Shown here: piece after piece, positions 1 to 6,582 of the stretch
Layout of the letters: each line of letters opens with the position of its first letter
Numbering within the stretch: the first letter of the stretch is position 1
From: Niastella sp.
Lineage (GTDB): Bacteria > Bacteroidota > Bacteroidia > Chitinophagales > Chitinophagaceae
Reading direction: 5' to 3'
NCBI GenBank assembly: GCA_021154515.1
Contig: JAJKIL010000487.1
Span: 1 to 8,344 of the forward strand
Length of the DNA: 8,344 nt
The notes under the pieces: model-generated
Database searches by the model: none
What the model saw: only the letters and a program-made list of their open reading frames with translations
What the model was told of the DNA's origin: nothing
Program-made: the position numbers and the translations under genes

Positions 1-1274
1 GGCACCACGGTATCTGCATCGCCTACAACGTGTAGCATGGGATAGCCGCCCTGTACGATCTGCGGTATTTTATCAATGGGATTGCCTTTGAAGGTGAGGG
101 CCTGTTCATCGCTGGTGTAACCATAATCTTTTTTAAAGGTTTCCCACTCGGCGGCACTGCCTTTGCCGCTTCCTTTACCACCGGGCCAGCTTTTTACATC
201 CAGTACGGGCGCATCAACATACACACAGGCTACCTTGCCCGGGTTTTGTGCCGCCCAGTTGTAGGCGTATACGCCCCCTCTGCTGAAGCCTTCCAGACAG
301 GTTGTTTTTGACAAGCCGGCTTTTTGCAGCATATCGTAGAATTTATTCCAGGTGTTGATAGCTTCGTCATTTCCGAACAATTCGGCTACATCGCAATACA
401 CTACATGAAACCCGCGATCGAGCAAGGCGATCTCTGTTTGCGGTTCCACATTCCAAAAACGGGCATTCCAGATCCATGGCCTGCCTTCTGCCACCACACG
501 CGGTTTTACAATTTTGGCCTTATGTCCATTGAAATTAAAATCGGCGCATTCATAGCCGTAATAAGAAGAAACCGTGATGGGCTCTTTTATCTTTTTTAAG
601 ATGTCGAATGATTTGTCTGTTTTACTCACCACTACCTCGTACAACCGTTTTGCCAGGATGGTGGCGCCCAGGGACGATGGATGCAAACTGTCAGGAAATG
701 TAGCCGGCATGTCCTGGGTTATGCTATGCAGATCGACCAGCTCCAGTTTTTCGTCAAAGGCTACCTGCCTGATGCGGGGCAGAATCAATTTGGCAATGGC
801 CTGCTCCGTTTGCAACATTGTATCTGCCTTGTAGGAGGTAACCGGTAATAACAAAATAATACGCGGATGCGTAGACAGGTTCTGGAATGAATGCACCAGC
901 GTTTTATAGTCTGTAACAAAACTATCTATCTGTAACCGGTAAGGCAGGCGGCTGTCGTTAGTGCCCAGTTTTATAAAAACAATATCCGGGTTGCTTTTCA
1001 ACGCCTGCTGATAGGTTGGCGTGGCCATATAAGCCCGATCACAATTCTTTATCACGGTTTTACCGCTGTTCCCGAAATTCATCACCTCATAACCATCGCC
1101 CAGCATTTGTTGTAACTGCGCCGGATAAGCATTCTTTTCTGGATGTGTTAACCTGGCTCCGAACGTAATACTATTGCCCACGCAGGCAATGCGGATGGTC
1201 TTTTGGGCAATAACAGCAGATTGAATTAACAGAAAAACGATAATCAGGAAATAGTTGGGTGCTGGCTTTTTCAT
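1..1274 (-). CDS. Exported SGNH/GDSL esterase fused to alpha/beta-hydrolase (C-terminus cut by window edge)
   Basis: Translating the minus strand from the ATG at 1274 gives 424 codons with no stop before the left edge, so the gene is 3'-truncated. Residues 1-23 form a signal peptide (MKK, hydrophobic core, Ala-Gln cleavage site), so the protein is probably periplasmic or secreted. Residues 28-215 are an SGNH hydrolase: block I GNSITFG with Ser35, block II Gly68 in NFGNSG, block III GTND with Asn106, and block V DSLHP with Asp195 and His198, so the catalytic set is complete. Residues 233-424 form a second hydrolase of the alpha/beta fold: nucleophile elbow GFSRGG with Ser331, and a VVGDADTVV strand near the edge that would hold the acid residue; the His would lie beyond the edge. 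The likely role is removal of ester groups from a glycan or similar substrate (inference; substrate unknown). No Shine-Dalgarno is seen. It lies 108 bases downstream of alkB on the same strand, so it may be a separate unit. Confidence 0.88.
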   Translation of the reverse strand, partial: MKKPAPNYFLIIVFLLIQSAVIAQKTIRIACVGNSITFGARLTHPEKNAYPAQLQQMLGDGYEVMNFGNSGKTVIKNCDRAYMATPTYQQALKSNPDIVFIKLGTNDSRLPYRLQIDSFVTDYKTLVHSFQNLSTHPRIILLLPVTSYKADTMLQTEQAIAKLILPRIRQVAFDEKLELVDLHSITQDMPATFPDSLHPSSLGATILAKRLYEVVVSKTDKSFDILKKIKEPITVSSYYGYECADFNFNGHKAKIVKPRVVAEGRPWIWNARFWNVEPQTEIALLDRGFHVVYCDVAELFGNDEAINTWNKFYDMLQKAGLSKTTCLEGFSRGGVYAYNWAAQNPGKVACVYVDAPVLDVKSWPGGKGSGKGSAAEWETFKKDYGYTSDEQALTFKGNPIDKIPQIVQGGYPMLHVVGDADTVV

Positions 1275-1315
1275 ATAGTATGCCCACTAAAATAAGGCAT
1301 TTTTCTCTTTCAGCT

Positions 1316-1334
1316 CGCTGTAATGCATACAGCG
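1316..1334. repeat. Inverted repeat upstream of the SGNH/alpha-beta hydrolase gene
   Basis: The arms CGCTGTA (1316-1322) and TACAGCG (1328-1334) are perfectly complementary over 7 bp around a 5-base centre (ATGCA). The repeat sits in the 108-base gap between the alkB stop and the start of the downstream hydrolase, about 42 bases upstream of that ATG. No T-run follows on either strand, so it does not look like an intrinsic terminator. An operator or a small leader hairpin is possible. I see no convincing TTG/TAnnTTTG promoter in this gap. Confidence 0.35.
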
Positions 1335-1382
1335 CACACCAAACCGGTAATCAGCGTTAATTCATGGCTATACTTTAAGCAT

Positions 1383-1994
1383 TTATGACTGTATCATAGT
1401 TCTGAAAGTAAGGTTTACCCTGGGCGTGGTAATACGTTTCGATTTGGGTAAACAATGCAGCCAGTGCGTTTGGGTGGCGCCTTTCATCACCAGCAGGCTG
1501 CCATGTTCCAGCATCATGGAAATGGTTTCTTTTGTTTGTCTATGCCTAAAAGAGAACTTGCGTTCCGCCCCAAAACTAAAAGAGGCAATGGCGGAATTCT
1601 CGCCCAGTGTTTTTTCATCATCGCGGTGCCAGGCCATGCCTTCATCACCGTTATGGTACAGGTTCAATAAACAGGAATTAAAAGAATCGCCGGTCTTCTT
1701 TTCTACCAATTGTTTTAGCTCAAGCAATTCTTTTGTCCATTTTAATGCATGCCTGGTAATTTTGGAGTAGGTATAGTCGTAATTGTCGTTACCGTACCAG
1801 GCCACTTTTCTTTTGGTGATGATGTGCCGGCCAAAGATCACGGCTTCGTCGTTTTTCCAGTGAATGGTGGTTAACAGTTTATCCAGGTAATGATCGGCCT
1901 GTTTAACGGTTAACAATTTACCGTAATAATTAACGGTGCCATCCTGCGGTAGATAGTTTATAGTTTCGTCTATATGCTGATTGAATAGATCCAT
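1383..1994 (-). CDS. alkB: AlkB-type 2-oxoglutarate/Fe(II)-dependent DNA alkylation repair dioxygenase
   Basis: This 203-residue protein is a complete AlkB-family dioxygenase. Such enzymes oxidatively remove methyl and similar groups from N1-methyladenine and N3-methylcytosine in DNA or RNA, using Fe(II), O2 and 2-oxoglutarate, in the cytoplasm. The iron ligands are visible: His123 and Asp125 in AWHRDDE, and His180 in THWLHCLP. The 2-oxoglutarate-binding arginines are Arg192 and Arg198 in the hallmark PRVNLTFR. The NLYHNGDEGMAWHRDDE stretch is closer to the ALKBH2/ALKBH3-like bacterial group than to E. coli AlkB itself. The length is normal and there is no signal peptide. The gene starts 10 bases after the stop of the Ada-like gene on the same strand, so the two are almost certainly cotranscribed, as in the classic ada-alkB operon. 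No strong Shine-Dalgarno precedes the ATG. Confidence 0.95.
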   Translation of the reverse strand: MDLFNQHIDETINYLPQDGTVNYYGKLLTVKQADHYLDKLLTTIHWKNDEAVIFGRHIITKRKVAWYGNDNYDYTYSKITRHALKWTKELLELKQLVEKKTGDSFNSCLLNLYHNGDEGMAWHRDDEKTLGENSAIASFSFGAERKFSFRHRQTKETISMMLEHGSLLVMKGATQTHWLHCLPKSKRITTPRVNLTFRTMIQS

Positions 1995-2004
1995 ACTGCT
2001 GCAT

Positions 2005-2859
2005 TTAAATTGCTGAAGAAAGTTTTGATGCCTCCCAACCGATCATGGCGTTCTTGCGGGTAGGTCCCCAATGGTAATTGCCAAATTCGCCGTTTGCCTT
2101 TATTACCCGGTGACAGGGAATTAAAAACGCAACCGGGTTACTGCCTACGGCAGACCCTACGGCCCGGGATGCCTGCGGACTGTTCAGTTTTCCTGCAATA
2201 CCCGAGTAGGTAATTAATTCGCCCATGGGGATCCGCAGCAACGCTTCCCATACTTTTAACTGGAAGGGCGTGCCTTTTAAATGCAGTTTTATTTCGTGCA
2301 GCTTGTTCCAGTCCTGGGTGAAGATGAACAGGGCGTTCTGCTGTATTATATCTGAAAGCTGGCGGTACTTCGCATTCGGGAACTGGTTCTTCAACTCCTG
2401 CAAAGCCGTTTCTTCGGCCTCATCAACAAACGCCATATAGCAAATACCCTTGTGGGTGGATGCGATAATGATGGTGCCAAACGGACTTTCGGCAAAACTG
2501 TAATTGATGGCCAGCTGTTCCCCCCCATGCTTATATTCGCCAGGCGTCATGCCTTCTACTTTTATAAAAAGATCGTGCAGACGGCTGGTGCCGGAGAGAC
2601 CCGATTCAAAGGCAGCATCCAGCAAAGTAACCCCAGTTCCCTTTTTCAACACCTGTTTGGCATGCTCCAGGGTCAGGTATTGCAGGAATTGTTTGGGTGT
2701 AACACCGGCCCAGTCTTTAAACATCCGTTGAAAGTGAAAGGGGCTTACGTGCACATGTTCAGCCACCACCTCCAGCGAAGGCTGGTCTTTGAAATGATGC
2801 CGGTAAAACTCAATAGCTTCGGCTATCCGGTTATAATTTATTTCCTGTTGCTTTTCCAT
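2005..2859 (-). CDS. Ada-like fusion: AraC helix-turn-helix plus methylated-DNA--protein-cysteine methyltransferase
   Basis: This 284-residue bifunctional protein has an AraC-type DNA-binding region at about 8-110 (two helix-turn-helix units, with SPFHFQRMFKDWAGVTPKQFLQ typical of the family) and an O6-methylguanine-DNA methyltransferase domain at about 118-275. The methyl-acceptor motif IPCHRV contains Cys249. Arg232 in ASRAVG matches the base-flipping arginine finger, and Tyr218 is in the helix before it. The enzyme transfers the alkyl group from O6-methylguanine to its own Cys in a single suicidal step. Unlike E. coli Ada, there is no N-terminal zinc domain with the phosphotriester-accepting Cys. 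I chose the ATG at 2859, preceded by AGAGG only 2 bases away (2862-2866), over an in-frame TTG at 2934, because the extra 25 residues do not resemble the family. It is the first gene of a unit with alkB. Confidence 0.93.
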   Translation of the reverse strand: MEKQQEINYNRIAEAIEFYRHHFKDQPSLEVVAEHVHVSPFHFQRMFKDWAGVTPKQFLQYLTLEHAKQVLKKGTGVTLLDAAFESGLSGTSRLHDLFIKVEGMTPGEYKHGGEQLAINYSFAESPFGTIIIASTHKGICYMAFVDEAEETALQELKNQFPNAKYRQLSDIIQQNALFIFTQDWNKLHEIKLHLKGTPFQLKVWEALLRIPMGELITYSGIAGKLNSPQASRAVGSAVGSNPVAFLIPCHRVIKANGEFGNYHWGPTRKNAMIGWEASKLSSAI

Positions 2860-2980
2860 AACCTCTATTTTATACAGCAAAACTCCATCATAGCAGCCGG
2901 CTGTAAAACCCGTTTCTTGCGCAGTTACTAGCAAAAATGGCTGAGTTTTTGCAAATAATTATCAATTTATTTCATAAATC

Positions 2981-2998
2981 GCCGTATCCGGATCAGGC
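2981..2998. promoter_or_regulatory. Imperfect palindrome in the divergent intergenic region (candidate operator)
   Basis: An 18-base imperfect palindrome is centred between 2989 and 2990: a perfect ATCCGGAT core (2986-2993), two mismatched pairs, then GCC (2981-2983) and GGC (2996-2998). It lies between the Ada-like gene (minus) and the parvulin-like gene (plus), 55 bases upstream of the latter, where a shared operator could sit. Against this, AraC/Ada regulators usually bind direct or non-palindromic sites, so if it is real the binder may be another regulator. No full TTG-N17-23-TAnnTTTG promoter is evident in 2860-3053 on either strand. Confidence 0.25.
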
Positions 2999-3053
2999 AA
3001 AAAATAGTAACTTCCAAAACTTCTTGTCTTAAAACAACAGAAAACAATAATAT

Positions 3054-3665
3054 ATGAAATTTAGCTTGTCGGTTTTATTAGTGCTCTTTTCGGCAGCCGC
3101 TATTGCACAACCAACATTGGTAGAAAAGTTTCAAAAGATCGGAACAACACAACAGGCCCAACAATTCGTAGATGCCAACCCGGATCTTAAACCGGCTCTT
3201 TTACATCTCACGTATGGCAAGGACACATCGCTTATTGACAAAAGGTTATTACGGCAAAAGCAGGGCGATATCTTTTCCGTAGGGTACGTTACCTACAAAG
3301 TGGTGGAATCAAAAGAATCCGTTGCCTACCGCGCCAGTTATATTTTCCTCGATGGCAGCTCCCTGTCGCCTTCGCAAATAGACAGTTTGAAAAAACTGAT
3401 CGTGGCTAAAGCCAATGCAGGCACTCCCTGGGAACAACTGAGTGACCAATACACTATGGATGGCAATAGCACTAAAGGCGATACTGACTGGTTCTTTGGT
3501 GAACTGATGTTCCCGAAAGAAGTGCAGGACGCCGTGGCTGCCCATCAAAAAGGCGAGATCTTCTTTGTGGATGTAGCTGAACGTAACTGGCATTACATCA
3601 TCAAAAAGACCTATGAGGACAAGGTGCAAAAAGACGTTGTTGTACTAAAGGCCAATGGGCGATAG
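3054..3665 (+). CDS. Exported parvulin-like (PpiC) peptidyl-prolyl isomerase domain protein
   Basis: This 203-residue protein has a signal peptide at 1-18 (AAAIA-Q cleavage), then a short helical region (about 20-70) and a parvulin/rotamase fold at about 92-187. The fold is recognised from the YRASYIFLD start, the helix with AKANAGTPWEQLSDQYTMD, the KGDTDWFFGELMFPKEVQDAV segment (matching the usual GGDLGWF..G.M...F..AV) and the closing GEIFFVDV...WHYIIKKT. The family role is cis-trans isomerisation of prolyl bonds or chaperoning of envelope proteins; here the location would be the periplasm. Both positions that normally carry the paired active-site histidines appear to be Tyr (Tyr96 and Tyr181), so activity may be reduced or altered (inference by eye alignment). 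It is transcribed divergently from the repair operon and followed by its own terminator at 3698-3729, so it looks monocistronic. Confidence 0.82.
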   Translation: MKFSLSVLLVLFSAAAIAQPTLVEKFQKIGTTQQAQQFVDANPDLKPALLHLTYGKDTSLIDKRLLRQKQGDIFSVGYVTYKVVESKESVAYRASYIFLDGSSLSPSQIDSLKKLIVAKANAGTPWEQLSDQYTMDGNSTKGDTDWFFGELMFPKEVQDAVAAHQKGEIFFVDVAERNWHYIIKKTYEDKVQKDVVVLKANGR

Positions 3666-3697
3666 ATAACCAGGCTTTCTAATCTTTTTTTAATACT

Positions 3698-3729
3698 ACC
3701 CTCCCGACACCCCGGGAGGGTCTTTTTTT
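3698..3729 (+). terminator. Intrinsic terminator after the parvulin-like gene
   Basis: The stem ACCCTCCCG (3698-3706) pairs perfectly with CGGGAGGGT (3713-3721), leaving a 6-base loop, and is followed by CTTTTTTT (3722-3729). It starts 33 bases after the stop codon at 3665. The GC-rich 9-bp stem plus T-run is a textbook rho-independent terminator and separates this gene from the serine hydrolase downstream. Confidence 0.9.
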
Positions 3730-3754
3730 AGGTAAAAACAACATCTTTTGTATA

Positions 3755-3783
3755 TTGTCGTTCGTTTATCCATTATATCTTTT
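3755..3783 (+). promoter_or_regulatory. Candidate Bacteroidota-type promoter for the TPR-tailed serine hydrolase
   Basis: TTG (3755-3757) is followed after 18 bases by TATCTTTT (3776-3783), which matches TAnnTTTG at all but the last base. It lies between the terminator at 3698-3729 and the ATG at 3801, where a promoter is needed. The transcript leader would be only about 10-12 bases, with no Shine-Dalgarno. The surrounding DNA is T-rich, so a chance match is possible. Confidence 0.4.
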
Positions 3784-3800
3784 TTAATCCTATTTAAACC

Positions 3801-5246
3801 ATGAAAGTTTACCTGCTAACCGGTCTTCTGCTCACGCTTGGCTGTTGCATCAGCTTTGGGCAACTATCTGCCGACGACATTTACGCCATTATCAACAAGG
3901 AAGTACAGCTTAAAAGATGCCCCAGTATTGTGGTGGGCACTATCGACGCTACCGGCAAACGCCAGGTGGTTGGGGCGGGTTCCTTCGAAGATAAAAAAGA
4001 AAGCAAGCCCGATGGCAATACTTTGTATGAAATTGGCAGCATTACCAAGGTATTTACCTCCCTGCTGCTGGCTGATATGGTGGTGAAAAAACAGGTGAAC
4101 CTCGATGATCCTATTTCAAAATATCTGCCCGCCAGTGTAAATGTTCCGGTGATAAAAGGAAAACCCATCACCCTGCAACATCTGGCCTCCCATTCGGTTG
4201 GCTGGCCCCGCATGCCGGATAACTATGATCCCAAAGACCCCGACAATCCATTTGCCGATTATACTACCGAGCAGTTATACGATTACGTAAGCCGGAGCAA
4301 TTTTGATTATGCACCCGGTACCTGGTTCCAATACTCCAACCCCGGTTATGGATTGCTGGGTAATATTCTGTCAATAATAGGAGGTAAACCATTTGAAACG
4401 CTGGTGAAAGAAAGGATCTGCGCACCATTGGGCATGACCAATACCACCATTACCCTTACCCCTGCGCAGTTAAAAACACTGGCGCCCGGCCACTCCGAAT
4501 ATGGCGCCCCGGTTAAGAACTGGGATATGCCTGCTATTGCGGGTACCGGCGCCATCCGGTCTGATATGAACGACCTGCTGACGTTTGCTGCGGCCAACTT
4601 AGGACTGGTGAAAACCGATCTGTATCCCGCTATGCAATTAGCGCATATTCCTCACATTTCAAAGGGGAAAAACGAAGGACAGGTAACCCTCGGCTGGACG
4701 CTCGAAAAATCCAACGACGGCGATGAATACTTATGGAAAGATGGCACTACAGGCGGTTATAAATCAATTATCCTGTTGAACCGGACTAAAAAAACAGGCG
4801 TGGTGATCCTGGCTAATTCGATGAACCAGATCAATGATATTGCGTATCATATTTTAATGCCTTCCATTCCTGTTAAGCCGTATCGTTATACCTGGGCTTT
4901 ACATGATTTTGTTTTGGAAACGGTGAAAAACAAGAACGTTGACAAAGCGATCGAAGAATATAAGACCATGAAGGCGAACAGAAGTCCGGGTTTGGTGTTT
5001 GATGAAACCCAGCTGAACTACGTAGCGAGCGATCTGCGTCAGTTGAAGAAAATGCCCGCCGCTATTAAGATACTCGAATTGAATACCCAGGAATACCCCA
5101 ACTCATCAACGGCTTTCGAAAGCCTGGGCGAAGCGTATAAACGCAGTGGTAAGAAGAAAGAAGCGATTGAGAATTATGAAAAGGCGGTGCAACTGGATCC
5201 TAAGAATGCGCATGCTATATGGATGCTTGAGCAGTTGAAGAAGTAA
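3801..5246 (+). CDS. Exported beta-lactamase-fold serine hydrolase with C-terminal TPR-like region
   Basis: This 481-residue protein has a signal peptide at about 1-20 (SFG-Q). The domain at about 25-345 has the class C beta-lactamase/penicillin-binding-protein fold: Ser80 and Lys83 in the SITK motif (SxxK), Tyr178 and Asn180 in YSN (YxN), and LGMTNT after it. The third motif, usually HxG or KTG followed by GTGGY, reads KDGTTGGY (Lys313 onward). Residues about 415-481 are TPR-like helices, best seen in AFESLGEAYKRSGKKKEAIE followed by a Tyr-Glu-Lys-Ala-Val and Leu-Asp-Pro ending. Family members act as D,D-peptidases, esterases or amide hydrolases; the substrate cannot be read from sequence, and antibiotic resistance should not be assumed. 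The TPR tail suggests a protein partner or oligomerisation (inference). It is probably monocistronic, between its own promoter candidate and the hairpin at 5287-5329. Confidence 0.9.
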   Translation: MKVYLLTGLLLTLGCCISFGQLSADDIYAIINKEVQLKRCPSIVVGTIDATGKRQVVGAGSFEDKKESKPDGNTLYEIGSITKVFTSLLLADMVVKKQVNLDDPISKYLPASVNVPVIKGKPITLQHLASHSVGWPRMPDNYDPKDPDNPFADYTTEQLYDYVSRSNFDYAPGTWFQYSNPGYGLLGNILSIIGGKPFETLVKERICAPLGMTNTTITLTPAQLKTLAPGHSEYGAPVKNWDMPAIAGTGAIRSDMNDLLTFAAANLGLVKTDLYPAMQLAHIPHISKGKNEGQVTLGWTLEKSNDGDEYLWKDGTTGGYKSIILLNRTKKTGVVILANSMNQINDIAYHILMPSIPVKPYRYTWALHDFVLETVKNKNVDKAIEEYKTMKANRSPGLVFDETQLNYVASDLRQLKKMPAAIKILELNTQEYPNSSTAFESLGEAYKRSGKKKEAIENYEKAVQLDPKNAHAIWMLEQLKK

Positions 5247-5254
5247 TTAGCAAA

Positions 5255-5280
5255 TTTGAAAATTCGAAAATGTGAAAATG
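5255..5280. repeat. Short tandem repeat, 8-base unit ending GAAAA
   Basis: Three consecutive 8-base units, TTTGAAAA (5255-5262), TTCGAAAA (5263-5270) and TGTGAAAA (5271-5278), lie just after the serine hydrolase stop and before the convergent hairpin. From memory, AT-rich strings of this style recur between genes in Bacteroidota genomes; no function is evident. Confidence 0.5.
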
Positions 5281-5286
5281 GAATAC

Positions 5287-5329
5287 AGTAAAGGTCCCGT
5301 CCCGGCTGAGCCGGGACGGGACCTTTACT
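5287..5329. terminator. Long perfect hairpin between convergent genes (probable bidirectional terminator)
   Basis: The arms 5287-5306 and 5310-5329 are perfectly complementary over 20 bp, with a TGA loop (5307-5309). The stem is GC-rich inside and closes with an AAA/TTT pairing on the outside, so each strand ends in TTTACT after the GC block. It lies 40 bases after the plus-strand stop at 5246 and one base from the minus-strand stop at 5331, exactly where two converging transcripts must end. The T-runs are short (3), weaker than at 3698-3729, but the stem is exceptionally stable. Confidence 0.85.
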
Positions 5330-5330
5330 A

Positions 5331-6515
5331 TTAATATGAGTTTGAAGTAAAATAGTGATAGGTATTTCCGGTAGCAAGCGGAACAGGATCTATGCCGAAA
5401 TTATTGGCATTCATGTGGTATAAAGTATTTTGCTCCCACGTTCCTATGAATTCGTTCAATTCCCGAACAAATATAATGTTGTCATTAAATTTACCGTTAA
5501 CCGGTAAGTCTTTTAGCACTGTTTCCTGGCCGGTTGCAGCATTCACCTTCACAAATTTCGCTACATCGCTACCATTACCAGGATAATTACCTTTATAGGC
5601 ATATAAATTCGAGTTATTGTCAACGATCAGCTCGCGGTATTCGGCCTCGGCAGATCCAGGTAAATATACACCAGCAGTATCTTTTGTAGTAAGATTCATC
5701 TTAAACAATCTTTTTCCACCATTCATTAAACCAACTATGTCATTAGTTGCAGGAATATAAACCGGTTCATACCATTTGTCATTACTTTCAAATGTTTTAA
5801 TAACCGTGCTAACTTTTGTTTTAGGATCTATTTTAATAAGTGATTGCAACTGATGGTTCGCATTGGTCCAATCGTATTTTATGCCATACAGGTTATTATT
5901 CTTGTCAACCACCAGTTGACCAGTAGCGGAAGTGGCACTGTTTGGAATATTGGAATTATCGTATTCACCATAGTTCGCACCTATCATCATCAGTATACTA
6001 CCACTGTTGTTTACACCCATTATTTGATTGGTGGCAGGATTGTATACAACATCATTGATTCTGTCAGTATTATACATTCTTGTTATTAGTGTCTCCCTGC
6101 CATCCTGTGAATTAACAGACATTAAATCGCATTCATACGCATTAGAAACGCTCTTTATTACATAAAAAGTTAAAGGGGTAATCTGGATGGAACCAACCAA
6201 AAAAGTATTGCCATTTGTGGTTACTGAAATTCGATAAGTACCAGGTGTGGAAGGTAACACTATTTTTATTTCAGTCGCGCTGATGCTTAAAACTGTAGCT
6301 TTATCATATTCGGCTCTTACATCATTAACATTTTCTGTGGTGTCAAAATTTTTTCCTTTTATAATCAGGGTATCATTGGGTCTGGCTGCAGCCACGGTTA
6401 GTGGATCAAACACCGGCTTAGGTTTTGGACCAGCATTCGAAGCAGTATCTTTTTTACAGGCAGACAACAAAAAGCCAAGAATAACAGCCAGGGTAACTGG
6501 GTATTTCCAATTCAT
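5331..6515 (-). CDS. IPT/TIG-domain lipoprotein with beta-propeller-like repeats
   Basis: The protein is 394 residues from the ATG at 6515; a GTG immediately upstream (6518) is also in frame but less likely. Residues 1-20 are a lipoprotein signal with lipobox LSAC (Cys20) followed by Lys-Lys-Asp, so it is predicted to be membrane-anchored, possibly exposed on the surface. Residues about 32-113 are an IPT/TIG immunoglobulin-like domain (PNDTLIIKGKNFD, then LPSTPGTYRISVTTNG). Residues about 118-394 hold roughly five similar segments of the type VVYNPATNQIMGV / LVVDKNNNLYGI / VYIPATNDIVGL / LIVDNNSNLYAY / IIFVRELNEFIGT, as in blades of a beta-propeller. The function is unknown; such proteins often bind glycans or other proteins at the cell surface. 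No SusC/SusD partner is in the window. The gene is more AT-rich than the neighbouring hydrolases. Its promoter is at 6559-6588. Confidence 0.85.
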   Translation of the reverse strand: MNWKYPVTLAVILGFLLSACKKDTASNAGPKPKPVFDPLTVAAARPNDTLIIKGKNFDTTENVNDVRAEYDKATVLSISATEIKIVLPSTPGTYRISVTTNGNTFLVGSIQITPLTFYVIKSVSNAYECDLMSVNSQDGRETLITRMYNTDRINDVVYNPATNQIMGVNNSGSILMMIGANYGEYDNSNIPNSATSATGQLVVDKNNNLYGIKYDWTNANHQLQSLIKIDPKTKVSTVIKTFESNDKWYEPVYIPATNDIVGLMNGGKRLFKMNLTTKDTAGVYLPGSAEAEYRELIVDNNSNLYAYKGNYPGNGSDVAKFVKVNAATGQETVLKDLPVNGKFNDNIIFVRELNEFIGTWEQNTLYHMNANNFGIDPVPLATGNTYHYFTSNSY

Positions 6516-6552
6516 CACGAAATTTTCGATTATAGGGTTGGTTAAACATTAA

Positions 6553-6582
6553 CTGCGGCAAAGTTAAATATTACTGCCGCAG
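6553..6582. promoter_or_regulatory. Inverted repeat overlapping the lipoprotein promoter (candidate operator)
   Basis: CTGCGGCA (6553-6560) and TGCCGCAG (6575-6582) are perfect 8-bp inverted arms separated by 14 bases, with centres 22 bp apart (about two helical turns), a layout suited to a dimeric regulator. On the minus strand one arm lies in the promoter spacer and the other overlaps the end of the -7 element and the probable transcription start, so a bound protein would block RNA polymerase. A weak leader structure is the alternative. Confidence 0.5.

Noticed and set aside
324..834. Two plus-strand open frames in the first kilobase
   Set aside because: They are antisense to the SGNH/alpha-beta hydrolase gene, whose motifs run through the whole stretch on the minus strand.
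1426..1770. 114-codon plus-strand open frame
   Set aside because: It is the complement of alkB and has no recognisable features.
2452..2931. 159-codon plus-strand open frame opposite the Ada-like gene
   Set aside because: It is antisense to a gene with clear catalytic motifs; the translation shows no domain and no promoter supports it.
2860..2934. N-terminal extension of the Ada-like protein from an in-frame TTG
   Set aside because: The 25 extra residues do not resemble the N-Ada zinc domain or the AraC family, and the ATG at 2859 has an AGAGG just before it.
3801..5246. Interpretation as an antibiotic-resistance beta-lactamase
   Set aside because: The fold is shared by many esterases and peptidases; the altered third motif and TPR tail do not support a resistance call.
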